A DNA stretch of 64,000 bases from Archegozetes longisetosus (Eukaryota > Arthropoda > Arachnida > Sarcoptiformes > Trhypochthoniidae), in the NCBI GenBank assembly GCA_018873245.2, contig JAEMBT020000007.1, forward strand, positions 7,657,129-7,721,128, written 5' to 3'. Shown here piece after piece: positions 34,652-49,400 of this stretch. Below the pieces are notes generated by a model. It had not been told where the DNA came from, made no database searches, and saw only the letters and a program-made list of their open reading frames with translations. The position numbers and the translations under genes are program-made. Within the stretch, counting starts at the first letter, position 1, and each line of letters starts with the position of its first letter.

Positions 34652-37600
34652 ATCGTATTTATATTCTAAACATTGAATCCTATTGCGTATGTATTGTAAT
34701 AATAATCACTAAACTGTTCGTTGTGTTGCATGAAGGGAATAATTATAATTGCAATAATAAATCAAAATTTTCTCGTGCATGATTGGGAGTGGTTTTTTGC
34801 AGAAGTTTTATATTCCATCTGACTAACTGCCAATAAGCGTACATTTAATGCACCTTAAGGACAATTATTGTTTAAGCATTCAGGACACCTCACATCACAA
34901 CAACACACAACCCGTGATTAGATATCATCATTCATAGGAACAGAACACTAGTTCCACAGACTCTCGTTCGTCAGCTCATAGGCAATCAGTAACACGAAAC
35001 TGTACAACTGATTAACAACCAAACGGCTAACAAAACCTGATTTAACTTATTTGCTAATAATATTCGAGACAATTCTTTTATTATTAATAACTTGTACTGT
35101 ACTCCACTGTAAATTTATGTTTACAATAAGTCTATAGACACTCTAATAAATAATGACAAACTTCCGGAAAAAAATTGTCCAAATAATTACTCAAAAATTG
35201 CCCGAAAAATTGCCCGAAAAATTGCACGAAAAACTGCCTAAAAACTAGCCCAAAAACTCACAACTCAAATTTTGGACCATAAAATAGCCGTTTTTTTATT
35301 AGTTTTTTATACTTCCGCAGATTATATAATCAGTATTAATAAGATTACTTTGCAATTCAATGTTATTTGCCAATACACTATATTATCTTTGTTCAGGTTG
35401 GGATCACTTGTATTAGTTGTATTTGCATGTTTGATGTTTGTTTCAACTGTTCCCACCATCAAAATAGTCAATTATATGATTGAATGGCAAAAAAGCCCTG
35501 AAACCATTAGATAAAGGTTTCATATAATTTTTAAGTATGTGAACCCCTTTTATCCCCTTTGCCTCTCCCTTTGATGGCAAATTCGTCTCTGATAGCAATC
35601 GACTGGAAAATTTAGAGGAAAACATTGTTTAAGTTTATCGATAGCTGCCAGAGAAGTATAAATTACTTCAAATGAAAGGTTGTTCTTGAAAAATAAGCTT
35701 CAAATTATTTTCTGACTGATAACCTGCAATCGAAAACTATTGACTTTCAATTTAAATATCGTGATAATAACGTGATTTTCTTCTTTCTTATTTGCACATT
35801 TCTATCATTTGAATGAAGTGATAAATTTCAAATCACTTAATAAGCCCTTATTAGTGAAACATTTTCATAGTATTTAATGTTGAGGCGATCAAACAAGTTC
35901 TTCAATGAAAATCAGTTTGAGGCAGAATTGAGCATATCTTATATAAGGATATCTTATATGAACATATCTGATGTGAGGATAACTTTTCTATAGCTTAAAG
36001 TCAGTGATAATTATTTAGGGAGAAAAAAGTTGCAAGAGTTATCTCAAATAGAAAAATGAGCGCATATTTTCCAAACACATTGCTCTAAATAACTAATAAT
36101 TTGATGAACATATTTATTGTAGAACATGTACATGAAACAATAGCTAAACTGAGTCACTGGTCCTTCATGTCAAAAAGCAATAAATGCGACATTATTGTTG
36201 GCCAATAATGTCGAACTGAGGCTAAGTTGACGCAGAATATGTTAGCTCTTGACAGCCTACACCTGAAAAGCGTAGAAATTTTTTATTTTTATAATTACAT
36301 TCTGGAAAACTTATGTTTAAAACTGACTGTTTTAAACGAATTTATACCAACATATTCTAATGGCATAATTGCAGTAAAAGTTGATCGTCTAATCTCTATG
36401 GATTCGATGGGACGCTAGATATAAATATATAAATGTTTTTCAATGAAAGTTTAGTAGTTTTATTTTATGCTTCTGTCATGTTTTCGACTTAATTAATTAA
36501 TTTGCTCACAATTTTGTTGTGGAATATTAGTGAAGTGAAAATTATTACTTAATGCATAATAATTAACAGAACATCTTTGGTACAAAAGTAGCTAGCAATC
36601 TAGTAAGTAAGCAATCATTGCAAATAATCCGTACGATAGTTCTGCTAATCAATTAAACTGTTAGTTTTGTCGTGTTGACTGCTTTTCTTAATTTCTTATA
36701 CATAACTGGCAGCAATACAAAGTGCAAATTATAGGTAATTAATTCAAATATGATGGCTTGAGGTGTAGGGTAAGCGAGTTATATTATTTGAGAACTATTT
36801 TGATTTAGAAAAATGTTTCTGTTTCGTGCCTTGTGATCGGTGCTGTAACAAGTGTTATACGATTCGATACGATCTATCCATTCAATGCGATCTATCCATT
36901 CAATACCATCCATCCATTCAATACCATCTCTCCCTTCAATATTCAATAACTTTGTGCTTCTCTAATACATTAGAAAGTCTAATACTTCAGCTACCATTCA
37001 ATTTGATTAATCTCTTCTTAATTAGGTTTAAAAAGAAATTGAATCACTTGTTTCAATATGAAATGTTAATTTTAGTCATACGTTATAAGTGAAGCCCTCG
37101 GAATGTTAGCGTTTCACTGAAAGAAGTAGTGAAAAGTAGTGAAAAGTAGCGAAGAAGTAGTGAAGTAGTGAAGAAGTAGTGAAGTTCTCAAAAGTAGTGA
37201 AGTTAGAAAAACAGTTTTTAGTTCGTTTGGGAACTTGTTCGGTGCTTGTTTCGAAGTAATCCATAAAAATATTTATAGATAAAGTTACACAAAATTTTAC
37301 TTAAGCATAACCTGAGTTGTTAGCTATGAATTTATAGTTTAACGAAGTGATGACACACCCTATACTTGACTAAATATGATTGACATTTTGATGCTGCACT
37401 TCTTCGCCGGAAGTTAGCTTACAGTCAAACTAGCTATGAGATGATTAAGATATCTGACATCTTCTACAGTATGGATTAATGAAGTTCACCGCATGAGAGC
37501 TCTTTTTGAATAATTGAAAAAGTTTTTAATTAGAATATCCAGTTTTAAAGAATTGTTTATTATACCAATTGTGTCAGTCGTGATTATAGTTTAATCATCT

Positions 37601-38689
37601 TTCTGTGAAATCAGGACAATATATCATTTTTAGATTGAGAAACGCGCAGTTTTACAAACTCTCAGCTTTACAAACGCTCAGCTTTACAAACACTCAGTTT
37701 TACAAACACTCAGTTTTTATCGATAAAACTTTGGGTTTATGTATATTTAGTTTGAAAAGGGATATAGACTGCTAGAAAGAGATCTGCCTTTTAGACATGT
37801 GGTTGGCTCAGTGCTATACAGTCCTATCAGCAATTGAAATAACATTGCAGATAGCACCTTCTCGCAGCCGCCCAAACATCTATGGATTTGCAATTTTGCA
37901 GACCATATAATTTGAGGAGTCGTAGATTTCATGTCCATGAGAAAAGTAGAGTCTGTTTGACCCGAAGCAGTACAATATTTGACAAGTTGTCATCTATAGT
38001 GAGTTGATAACATGTCAAAGCCTAACACTGCAGTGAAGATCACAAATGCGTTCACAAGTGTGTGATATGCGATTCTTTTTCTACACTAATTGTACAAATA
38101 TCGACTGACATTTCCCATCAAATTAGATCAAATACGTCAACCAAAATGCCAGAAATAGTTAGCTTTTAGCAGTCACACAAGTGTTCAGCTCCTATTGTCT
38201 GACTTTTTGCTTTTGTTTGACAATCTCAACACTCTCTCATATTTTGTTCTCTATTGGTTGTCATGCAGTTTGTGCCATAGTCTTCATGCATTTGTGCCAT
38301 AGTGTTGATGCATTTTGCGCGATAGTCTTCATACAGTCTTATAGCGTAGTGTTCATAAATCCAAATTTAATGTTAACTTATGAGAGCACATAATTTATGG
38401 ACAATAATTCCCAGTAGTGCCACTTTGCCTGTGAATAGCTGTGCGTTTAAATGTGCAAAACGAAGAATCAACCAGAAGAATGAAGCAGAAAAGAGAGAAA
38501 GAAAAATATACTTTACTGATGGCAGTCATGTTAGAGAGATGTGATGCAATACTCTGTGAAGGCAGTTAAGATTTATAGTGAAATGTGAGATTAGCTCACA
38601 TGTCACTCAAAACTTATTATACTAACTCTACTGCGAAACAGTACAGCACAGTCTACACACTCTTCTCTCTTTCCTCAGTCAATCTTTTA

Positions 38690-38737
<48 letters not shown>

Positions 38738-39945
38738 TCCCTCTCCATTCTAAGCCTCTCTTAAACTGTGTTGAAGTCTACCGAACTCCGAGATTCTCTC
38801 TCATATATTTCTCAATTCTTTATTACTTTGCCCATTAAGTCGCATCGATAATGCATTGAAGCAAAGCGTCAGTCAATCTTGCAGTGATTTCCATCACAGG
38901 CTGTCCACCACCAATCGCGTAGAGCTGAAAGTTTTTGCATTTTTACAGTCAAATGTGAAATTGACAGACAAGCGTCATCTGTGCATCAAAATGTTTTTGG
39001 CGGGTGTGGTGACAGCTGTATATCATATCTGCTTTTTGCCAAACTTTCTCAACAATGTCTTTGTTTTTTCCCTTTCTTGATAATCAAATCAAATTTTCTT
39101 GAGTTGACCCCCTGTTAAACCTTATCTAAAATATAAGAATATTTCGCTTCAATATTCATTTCAGTGGAAAAAAGCTTAAAAAGAAAAGTAATCAAACTTT
39201 TCGCTATAGTAGTCGCACAACTATTTTAAAGCAAACTTATAAGTTATATATTTATAGTCTGCAACTAATCCTCTTCAATGTTCACCTTTTTCTGACAATT
39301 GAAAGATTTGTTCGTCATGTGAACAGTTGTGCGTTTGAGTTACTATTAAAGTGATATTTAGCAACGAAGCCAGTTGGGCTCAGGGTGCACAGACACCACA
39401 ATTCAAGTCTGTCGCTAACTTCACGTAAAACGTTTTATGATTTTTAGTGTGAAATTTTCTTATTTTATTTGCGATAATTGCTATGAAATAAAGTAAATAG
39501 ATTATAATTCAAGTTTGAAACTACTACACGATAGGCTTTTATGGAAAGAGTACATGTTTAGCTAAAATGAACATGGTGTGTGACCCCCACCTGCAATTTT
39601 CTAGCTTCACTACCGGTGATGCTGACTACTCTCCACGATATGCCGATTGTTTTTACCTCTTATACCCATATCTTACGTGGTTTGATAATCCAATCCCAAC
39701 CCGGAAAAGACAGTTCGAGAGACGCTTTATTTTAATTACGAGCTCAGAAATGTTGAGAGTCGGCTTTAACTAGTTTTTTATTTAATTGCCAATTGAATGC
39801 CTCACGGCTTAGATTGATATTTGAGGCTTCGAATATTAATTGCGTCAGTTCTTCACTTTTACCAGAATAACATCTAATAAGTTAGTAAGACTTTACTCTT
39901 TCTGCGAGTATATTATCAACTATTCTGATATTACAAGTTGTTAGT

Positions 39946-39989
<44 letters not shown>

Positions 39990-42205
39990 ACTCACTCCTC
40001 TCTTTCTTTTACATCTCTCGCACTCTTTCAGTACATAATGTTATTGTATTGAAGCTCTTGACACTCATTGCTTGAGTCAATTATAAGTTAACTGCGTTCA
40101 GATAATACTTGCCTATGAATGACAATGAATGAGAAAAATAAAAGCTAAATAAATAAGAGTGATGTGAAATGCCCATCATTGGTTAGTCACTATGACAACG
40201 GTTCTTTAGTGACGGCATTTGATGGACATAACTGGAATTAAAAATTATACTTCTTATCTTTTGTTCATTGGTCTGTAAGAGTGAAAGATGAATTGGAGAG
40301 ATGTCAATGTGAAACGGCTCACAACTTGGCATTTAGTTTTTTAGACAGAATTCCTCTCTTTCTCCAAGTGATTGACAAGTCGTCTGAAGGGGTACCCAAA
40401 CGATTGATATTTCTATGGGGAGAACTTTGATTTGTGGGGGAAGCTTCACATTCATATGAGAGAGTATGTGATGGAAAGTGTTTGAGGTCTACTTTTTCAG
40501 TCACTGCTCCACTTGCTTGCCTTGAAGGGACTGACACTGCAGTTAAGAACTTGTTTACCAAATATCTTGGCTTTGGCGAAGATATGTTTATGAGTTTAAT
40601 TGAGATTCATTAACAATGCAGGACTGAATCAAAAAGACGCCTTTGAAATTGTGATTGATTGCAGTTAGCATATTTCTTATGGACGAAGATGGGGATCAAT
40701 GAGAGGGGAGTTCAATATATTTTAAGCTTGCGCTCCGTTGAACACATTAATAGCCACCAATGTGTATGAGAAAAGGAGACTGAACTACCGGCACGGATCA
40801 GGCTATATATCATTTGCGCAATTTTAATTGTGCCAGTCCTCTGATTTGTCAAAGAACTCCTGTCACTCGTATCATGACAAGCACTGCCTGGGGGCACGCC
40901 ACTGTCATTCGCATGACTCGCGCAGTGTTGTCGTTAAACATTATCGCGATAGGAAAGCTGGGTTCAAGTCTTGTAATGGCATATATGCAGCACCTGCTCA
41001 ACTCGATCCATTATATTTATTGCTCAGAATTGACTCTCTTCCGGTCCGCAGTTTTTAACTAACATTTGAGAGAAGATTCCCAAATGCATTTTGGTCGCTA
41101 GATAGAAATAATCTCTGCCTCCGATAAGAAATGCTATGAATGAATGAGACATCAATGCTATCAGTGCATGCTTTGACAATTGACCCATAGAGTAATAAAG
41201 AAGTTGCCAAATCGCAACACAATTGTCGACTAAACAAATCAATAAGTAATGCTTTTTCAAATTTGATTTTTATGCCAACTTATTGCCAGACTATTGTAGA
41301 CTATTCTCGTTGAACAAACTGTTAATAGAATGGATTTATTATTCAAGCAGATTGTGGTTGTATTCACTGGTTTGTCATACATTCATATTTAAGGTATTTG
41401 CTCGTAAATCCTCTTTAGGAGTGAGAAGGAATTACTTAAATTGAATTTGATTTGAATGATTACATAAGTAATGGCTTAGAGAACAATATGTTGGTGATAG
41501 GAATGATTAACCTTTAGAAAGTTGTCCTATTATTTGGTTAGTCTATTAGAGAAGATGATAGGCTGAGTGCCCCGCAAGCCATAAACAGGCATTACCTTCA
41601 TGTATCGCGACATGGCATAGAATGGAATGGTATGGTATTTACAGTAGTTGAGCATCTCATCCTTTCTCATCTCTTTGCTTTGCCTCACTTATTGCTGTCC
41701 ATTTCCGTCGCTTTATTGTCACTGGCAGTGTATTCTCTGCTTCACTCAAAGACAGTATAGAATGAAGAAAAGAATCGGTCGTCAACCATCATCAGTTTAG
41801 GGTGATGTTCAGTGGAAGTAGAGATCGAGTTGACTGTTTTTGACAGAGCAACCTTTGGTAAATGTAATGAATTAGGTTGAATGATATGACTGGTACTACT
41901 ATTGCTATGTGTGCTCTAAGCAGAAAGATGATGAGCTAATTCGTTATGTTTTACAGCTTGACTACACCGTATCAGCCGCTGTCATACCAATCTTCTCACT
42001 AAAAAATCTTTTTTTCCCCTAATTTCTCTCTAAAATCCGTGCATCAAAACTGAGTAGAAATCTGTAGTGACACTGAAAAATTATGTTATGTTATGTTATG
42101 TAAAAAGGCTTTTAGATTGAGCACACTTTACACTCTACTCACATATTACTAGTTCTAAAATATTTAACATGCGCCAAATGAAGGCTTAAAATAAGATTGT
42201 CATTT

Positions 42206-42266
<61 letters not shown>

Positions 42267-45200
42267 CTCATGCCCTCTACTCTTCTGTCACATCGCTTGT
42301 TGTCGTTGTTGTCATTTAGAGTGAAATGAGAATTCTGGCAGATTGATAATAAAAATATTCAGCTCTGTGTACTCAAATGTTCGTAGTGTGTGTTGTGTTG
42401 CAATCGCATGTATTAACATTAGATGTAACGATAGGAGAATATCTTGAATGTAATGTAAAGTTTTAAATGAATAGCGCTTTGCATAAGTTTTTATTATGTC
42501 TATTATGTCAATCTCTGGAAATTGTGAGTCAACCCATAGCCATAGCAACCAGTTTGATATCTCGATGGTTTTTGTGCACTAAACTCAACTCAAATGTCTT
42601 TGCGCGTATCAGTTCGAACCAAAGATTGTCTTGACTGCTATTTTTGCGTTGCTTCACGTCAAGGACTAACCGCCAATCAATCAGACAAGAGATGCCCTCT
42701 CACTAAACATTCCTTTTTCTCACTCCAAACACCAATTTTCTTCTCTACTTCTCTTCTTCGTCGTGTTCGTGTTCGTGTTCGGGTTCGTCTTCGTCTTCGT
42801 CATCTGGCAGTTGATGATAATGATAATGAGGAATGCTGATGATGATAGTGTTGTTAATGGATGTTTTTGATGGTTCGATACAATACAAATGGGTTTAAAT
42901 TTGTCGAATTATTATTATTATGACTCGTTTGACTAATAGTGGCGCATAATATTAAACCTGATTTTCGATAAATACATGCCTTCTTTCCGTCAGACGATTA
43001 CCAGTTATCCTTTAATGATTCCTTTGATTGGCTTTCAATTTTGCACAACTATTATCATCTATTATAATAAATTATCTTTTTTTTCTGACTAAGCTTTCCA
43101 TGAATTAGAAACGTTTTTAATCAATTTGAAACGTCCACATGACTGAAAGTAATCAAAATTTAATATTCAATTGCTTTTAATTTGTTGTTTTATTCAAGTT
43201 TAGAGGATTTAAAACTTAATTGAAAGCAATTATTTATAAAAAGCGGTTCGAAACAAAATCATATGCTGTGAATCCCACTGTTTAGTGTCAGGTCTAGATT
43301 GAAAAACTTGAATCATTTCAAACTGAATTAAATGATTTTCTATTTTAGTGTTAACACTCTTCTCAGTTCCTAATCCATTACTAATGCTTTTTCTAATTCT
43401 GCTCTTTTTCTAAACCTTTTGCTTGAAATTAAGATTAATTTTACAACTATTCAGTTTCGATTGACATCAATTGAAGATTAGATGTTTGAATAAATTTCGG
43501 TCAACTTAAGGATAATAAATTGATTTTGAGAGTTAAATGAGTTTTTAGTATTGATTTAAGTTTATATCTGTTGTGCATTATTAATAATCTAACTGAATAA
43601 TATTCAGAATACATATTCAGAGCACATAAAACGCATTGAAACCCATTCATAATTCATGACACTTTATAACTTATTTTCAATTCTTATTGTCATTCTTTGA
43701 TTTGTAAAGTAATTATTTGGCTACAGATTGACTTAAACTTGATTTAGGAATAGTCTGGCTTGTGAGGGAGGCTAAATGGTAGATAGTATTGAAGTTAAAA
43801 TAATAATAAAGTTTGCAAATTGAATCTTTTGGTGGAGTGTTGTTAGCAAAGAGCGCGTAATATACAATATATCAAATAAAGTTATACAGAATAAAGTTAT
43901 GTACAGAATAAAGTTATATACAGAATATAGTTATACACAGAATATAGTTATACAGAATAAACTTATACAGAATATAGACTCTTCAAACTACTACCAGAAA
44001 GTGAAAGCACAACACAAGTTCGATTCTAAGGATTGGTTCATGCACTTAAAAACGTTCAAGACGATAAACATTTATTGATTTTCTTTCACTTCTATTTGCT
44101 TTTTGTTTGAGAGCTATGCCGTCAATCAATTGTCTGTGTCTGCTATAGCTAATTAGACATCAACATTACGTTGAATATCGACGTTGTCATGGCGACAAAA
44201 GTAGATGAGAAGCGCAAAAAGAGGAACAGAATCAATCTGCATCAATGAGCATCACATCACTTGCTACACATTTCAATCTTGCTGCACTTTTCAATCTTGC
44301 TGCACTTTTCAATCTTGCTGCACTTTTCAATCTTGCCACACTTTTCAATCAAACTTCTACTCAATCAATGCCCTATTTTTAATTATTGCGACAAACATTC
44401 AGTTAAACATTGAGTCGCTTTGCTTTTGCCAAAGAGAGAACTGCTATGTTTGTCGATCTCCATCTGTTAACTTTTTTAGCTAGAGAAAAATTTTATAATT
44501 ACATAAATTTGAGTGCTTTGAATTTCTCTTCTTTTGAACTTTGCTACTTAACAAATATTTGTGGATATGAATCAATTTAGTTGAGCAAAAGGTCTATATA
44601 TATACACATATCATATATATATATATGTATACATGATATATATGAAGGTAAACTGGAAATAGTAATTAAATAGTTTGAGCCTAAAGCTGATTATTGAGAG
44701 TAATAGCTATGATAGCTATGATAGTTGGGTGTAGTAACACTTCCAAATTTATTGGTTTAACATGACTAAAGCTGACTGTAGCCGACTATAAGCTTATGAT
44801 CAGTTAGTCTAAACATGAATATATGTTTCACTCAGTCTCAATGGCATGAATATCCGCACCCATCTCTCTAACTATCTCTAACTATAAGCCCGTCTTCTAA
44901 CAGAACCACTGCTAATAAATCCTCGGTTCGATCCAAAGAGAATGGCCTTACAAGAGTCATACTCTTTCGACGCCCCTTTGGCCTGAAAAAAAGATGAGAA
45001 GTAACTTAATAACGATTGGTTTATATATTGGTTGGATGTTAAGATTGTAGTCATATATTTGATGTGATGTGATGTGATGCTTATGCCTCTGTGTCTGTCT
45101 CATAGCAACCCTCGGTTTATAGATAATGAGACCATGGTGTTCATAGTGTTGGCTGTTCTTGTACTTGGAAGTAGACTGTTTGTGCCACAGTGTTCTGCCA

Positions 45201-46393
45201 CAGTGTTCTGCCACACTGTTCTGCCACACTCTTCCACCCGTTTCTAAGCTCTAGATCGCCAGATATTCTACAGAAAGCACCAGCGCAAAACTATAAATCA
45301 TGACTAGAAACAGCTTGTACTTTCTTGTCCGACACACACCACCAATACATTGAACATATTCTTCCTCTGACGATATTACCCCTTTGGGACTTAATGTTGA
45401 TGTTGATCGTTGTTGATGCCTATGTTTTGCCTCTTTGTATGTCTGTATGCATCGTATATCGGGCTAACTCTAACTCGTTGTTTTAGATTATTGTTGCTGT
45501 CAATGGTTCAGATATGATTGACGCTTCTTTCTATCATACATTAGTTAAGGAACAACTACTTTCTTCAACTGATTCTCGTCTGCGCTCAAGTTATCCGCTT
45601 TTCCCTATCATTTATAACACATTTTTTTCAAGTGAGCTTTACTTTTGCTCATTTTTTTACGACAAAAAGCTCGAGTTTCTTTTGACACTTACGGCTAAAA
45701 GTTTCTTAACTATATTGTTTCCAACAATAACAATAACAATTTATGATCTTTTAACTATCAAATAAAATGTTATTTCTTCAATCGATTTATTGAACAAACT
45801 TGATATTTTTAGATATAATTCAATTATGATTACTTTTTTATTTATTCAACATATCATTGGGTCAGTGCTATTCTATGCTATCTGTTAGGCTGTTTGAATT
45901 AGAGATAGCACTTTGTAGTGCTCCAAACACGATTTATCAATAGTGAAACTTTTACGCTTCTGCCATCAAAAAGCACACAAAGCACATTAAGTATATAGAA
46001 ATATTTATATACTGTACGTGCAATTAAAATTTCAAAAAAGCTAATTTGATTTTTAAAATACCAACTTCATTTGAAAGAAACAACTTAATCTATCCTCCAT
46101 CCCAATGTCTAGAGCCTCGCCGATTTTCTCAATAAAACCATTTGTTGCAAAATCGGCAAAACAAACATTAGTTTATTTCAACTTTAAAGTCAACTAAAAG
46201 TAATCTAATTTAATAATAAGAGAAGTGCATCTATTATTATTTCTTATTTTCTAGTTGTCTTTCTTACTACTAATAGTTTTAAATAATAGTTGAGTTGTTG
46301 AGATGAAGTGGTGTAAACCTAAGCATTGCATATGTATTATATAACATTAGAGTGAGCCTAATATTTATTCAACATTTGATTTAATAGAGTCTC

Positions 46394-46463
<70 letters not shown>

Positions 46464-49400
46464 AGAGAAAGAGCGACTGATACTCTGATTTCATAAATCA
46501 GTTAAAGTTAAGTTAGAGTAAGCCTCCCATATCTGATTTATATCTTTATAGTTTTGCGTGATACGTCCCTATTCATATTCACTAATTTATGGTTTATGTT
46601 TATATCGTGATGAGCTGATCCTGCCATCAAATGCTGGAATTTCGGTGCCATCGTCTCGCAAATGGTCGCTCTTTGTCTTATAAAGATAGTTATACCGTTG
46701 CCCAGAAGTCGATTACAAGTTTTCCAACTAAATCATTAGATATTTCTAATAATTTGATGTTTTAAAGTTAAAGTTTTATGAGAGGAGTTGGCGATTGTTT
46801 TGGGTATAATTTGTAGTTAAAGATGAATTTATAGTAGAGTTAGTATTTTATGTAGTTTAATTTATTAGTTCAAATATAACAGATTACAAGCTGATATATA
46901 CGATACGTGTATAATCATACTGTAGGATATGATGAGAAACTAAAAATCGTTACTAACGTCAATCTCTATCATAATTTTAACCTCTTATCAATTTTAATTA
47001 ATTTTATTTTCCCTACACCGACCTATCAGCCAGTCTACAGTGTATTTGTGGAGAAAATTTTTTAAAATTAAAAACTCAGCAAAAGTGAGCAATCATTAAC
47101 AAAGAAGTAAAGCTTTTACTGGTAGCGGTACAGTCAAAGCTGATTAACTTTGGCAGTAGTTAAGGTGTTTTTGAAAATCAATAAGTACTAGGCATGTTTT
47201 TGTATGTGAGTCAGACATAGTATCGTAAAAAGCATTTAAACGCGTGTTTTTCTATATGAGTTTGATATAGTATTGTAAAAAGCATTTAAGCGCATGTAAG
47301 AGTTAAAGAGGTTTTACTGTAACGACAAAACGCTGCTGCGAAATCCCCATAAATATCAAAGTCAACTGCAATAAATAACTCTCAAAAAATATTTCTTTTG
47401 TTTGGGTCATGTCATTGTTAGGAGCGATATGTAAAAGATATGGATTGACTGAGTTTTATATTCTTGGAGATTTAGCTAGAAATGCGATCACATAACACAT
47501 AGCGCTCTCTTTCTCAATTCTCTCTTATTGTCTCGCATTCATGCCTTTAATGTGAGTGTAACACATATACACACATATACTCACATACACACATATACCC
47601 TCACATACACATACACATACTCTCACATAATTCTAACATACTCTCACATCTATACACTCGCTCACACACATAAACTCACTCACACACTTTTATACACATA
47701 CACTGACTCACACACACTCACATACATTAATAGAACGTACACTCACTCACACACATTGACACACATACTCACATACAGACACATAACAGTAATGCGTAAT
47801 GTTGTATGCGCTCAACTTGAGTGATAAATCAAGAGAATGATGTGTGTTATGTGTTTGTGTTAGTGCAATGAACATGCGTTCTAATCATATCTGCGATTCT
47901 GCTGAAACTTTCGCTAATATTGAACTCTGTTTGGAAAATGACTTTTGGTTAGGCTGAAAGTTTCCGATCTGATGGACTGCTCTGCAGTACGTGCTCGAGT
48001 TGATAGCTTGCTTGTGATGCGCCACTTCAGTGGCAGGTGAGCAGAGACTCCAACTTAAAATTGAACTAACCATAACAAAACGTGTTTCTGGTTTAGCAGA
48101 CGACCAGAGGGAGGTCACACTATTCAGATACCATTTATTTAAGAATATAATTCAGAGCAGATATACATTCATACAATATGTGGGCAAACGAGACGAGTCA
48201 GAGAGAATAGGAGAGTGAGTCAGTCGGTGAGGAGAGAGAGAGAGAGAGAGAGAGAGAGCAGAGCGCGTAAGTGAGAGAGAGAGATGGAGAGGTTTCATAT
48301 GTTGCTCCGCTTGCCAATAGTTCCCCTGTTGTAGCACTTCTTGTTCTACAAAGTGTAAAGTTATGCTAACATTGACATTACAAAGTCGCTCGCATTGACA
48401 CTCGCTTAAGAGGCAGTTCAGTAGCAGTTCTGCAGATTCTCTTTTTAAATATGCATCACTCGCTCAATGGGGTTTGAGGGCAACTTCGCAAATAATGCTA
48501 TGATTTCTGTCAGCGCTCCAGCACTTGTAGTGTATGTGGGAAGCCGTACACACTTCAAAATGATTATGAATACAATAAACTCATGGTTTACTAATTTTTT
48601 TCCTAATGTTAAGCGATAGCAATGAAATTCGTGACCGCACCTTATTTTATGAGAACAAAAATAATGTAGCAAAAAATAATAAAAACAGCTTAATAAATAT
48701 TTGCCATATTATGACTTTTATTGATTAAAAGCGGTCACTTTAGCTCTATTGACGACAATTTTATGTAATGCCAGTCTGTCACAAGTGTGCATTTGTGATC
48801 ATATATAACTTTATATATATGTCTACTTTTTATATCTACTCTTTATTATCTTATTAATAATACTAACCTTACTAAAAACACTTATAACTTATAACTTTGT
48901 CTTTTCACGACTGATTTAAGCTAATTCCAATTCACAGAAGAGGATAGTCTACAAGAGAAGGAATAGAGTTTTTAATTATGATATTGTCTTGAGGTCCACG
49001 ACTTGCCCCTTATGATCCGGTGATAATTGGCGTGCACGTATGCCAGTCATGCACCGCTACTTAGCTAAAAAGGGATAAATGTTGCTCGCAAGCAGCTTGT
49101 TATCTGCACAACACCCACTTATTATATTCTTTGCTCCTGTTAAATAACGCATTCTGTCGTAATGATTTTCCCTAACTCGAATTTCTTATTACAATCATAT
49201 TCTTTGATTCATGATTTTATTCTGTAAAGTCAAACATTTGATTCTGTAAAATGACACTTTTTATTATAACCAACTGGCTCTATTGAGTTGATTTCTTGTC
49301 TCTGTTCTCTTCCGTGTGAAATAATCAGACGGTGGTGATGACAGTGGTGATGGTGATGATGCCCTGGGGCTGATTAAAAAGCTCATAGAAACCTTGAAGT

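Noticed and set aside
40930..40985. tRNA-like GGGTTCAAGTC
   Set aside because: No cloverleaf could be drawn from the flanking bases.
44205..44483. Open frame with repeated CCTFQS
   Set aside because: The 18-bp tandem repeat has a period divisible by three, which keeps any frame open. There are no other gene signals.
44885..44945. tRNA-like B-box sequence CGGTTCGATCC
   Set aside because: No matching A box, anticodon arm or acceptor stem could be formed upstream within tRNA length.
47528..47824. His/Thr/Tyr-rich open frame
   Set aside because: Read-through of a CACATA/CTCACA low-complexity tract.
35160..49000. CRISPR-like direct repeats in the 35-49 kb tandem arrays
   Set aside because: These are head-to-tail minisatellites without unique spacers, in a eukaryotic intron.
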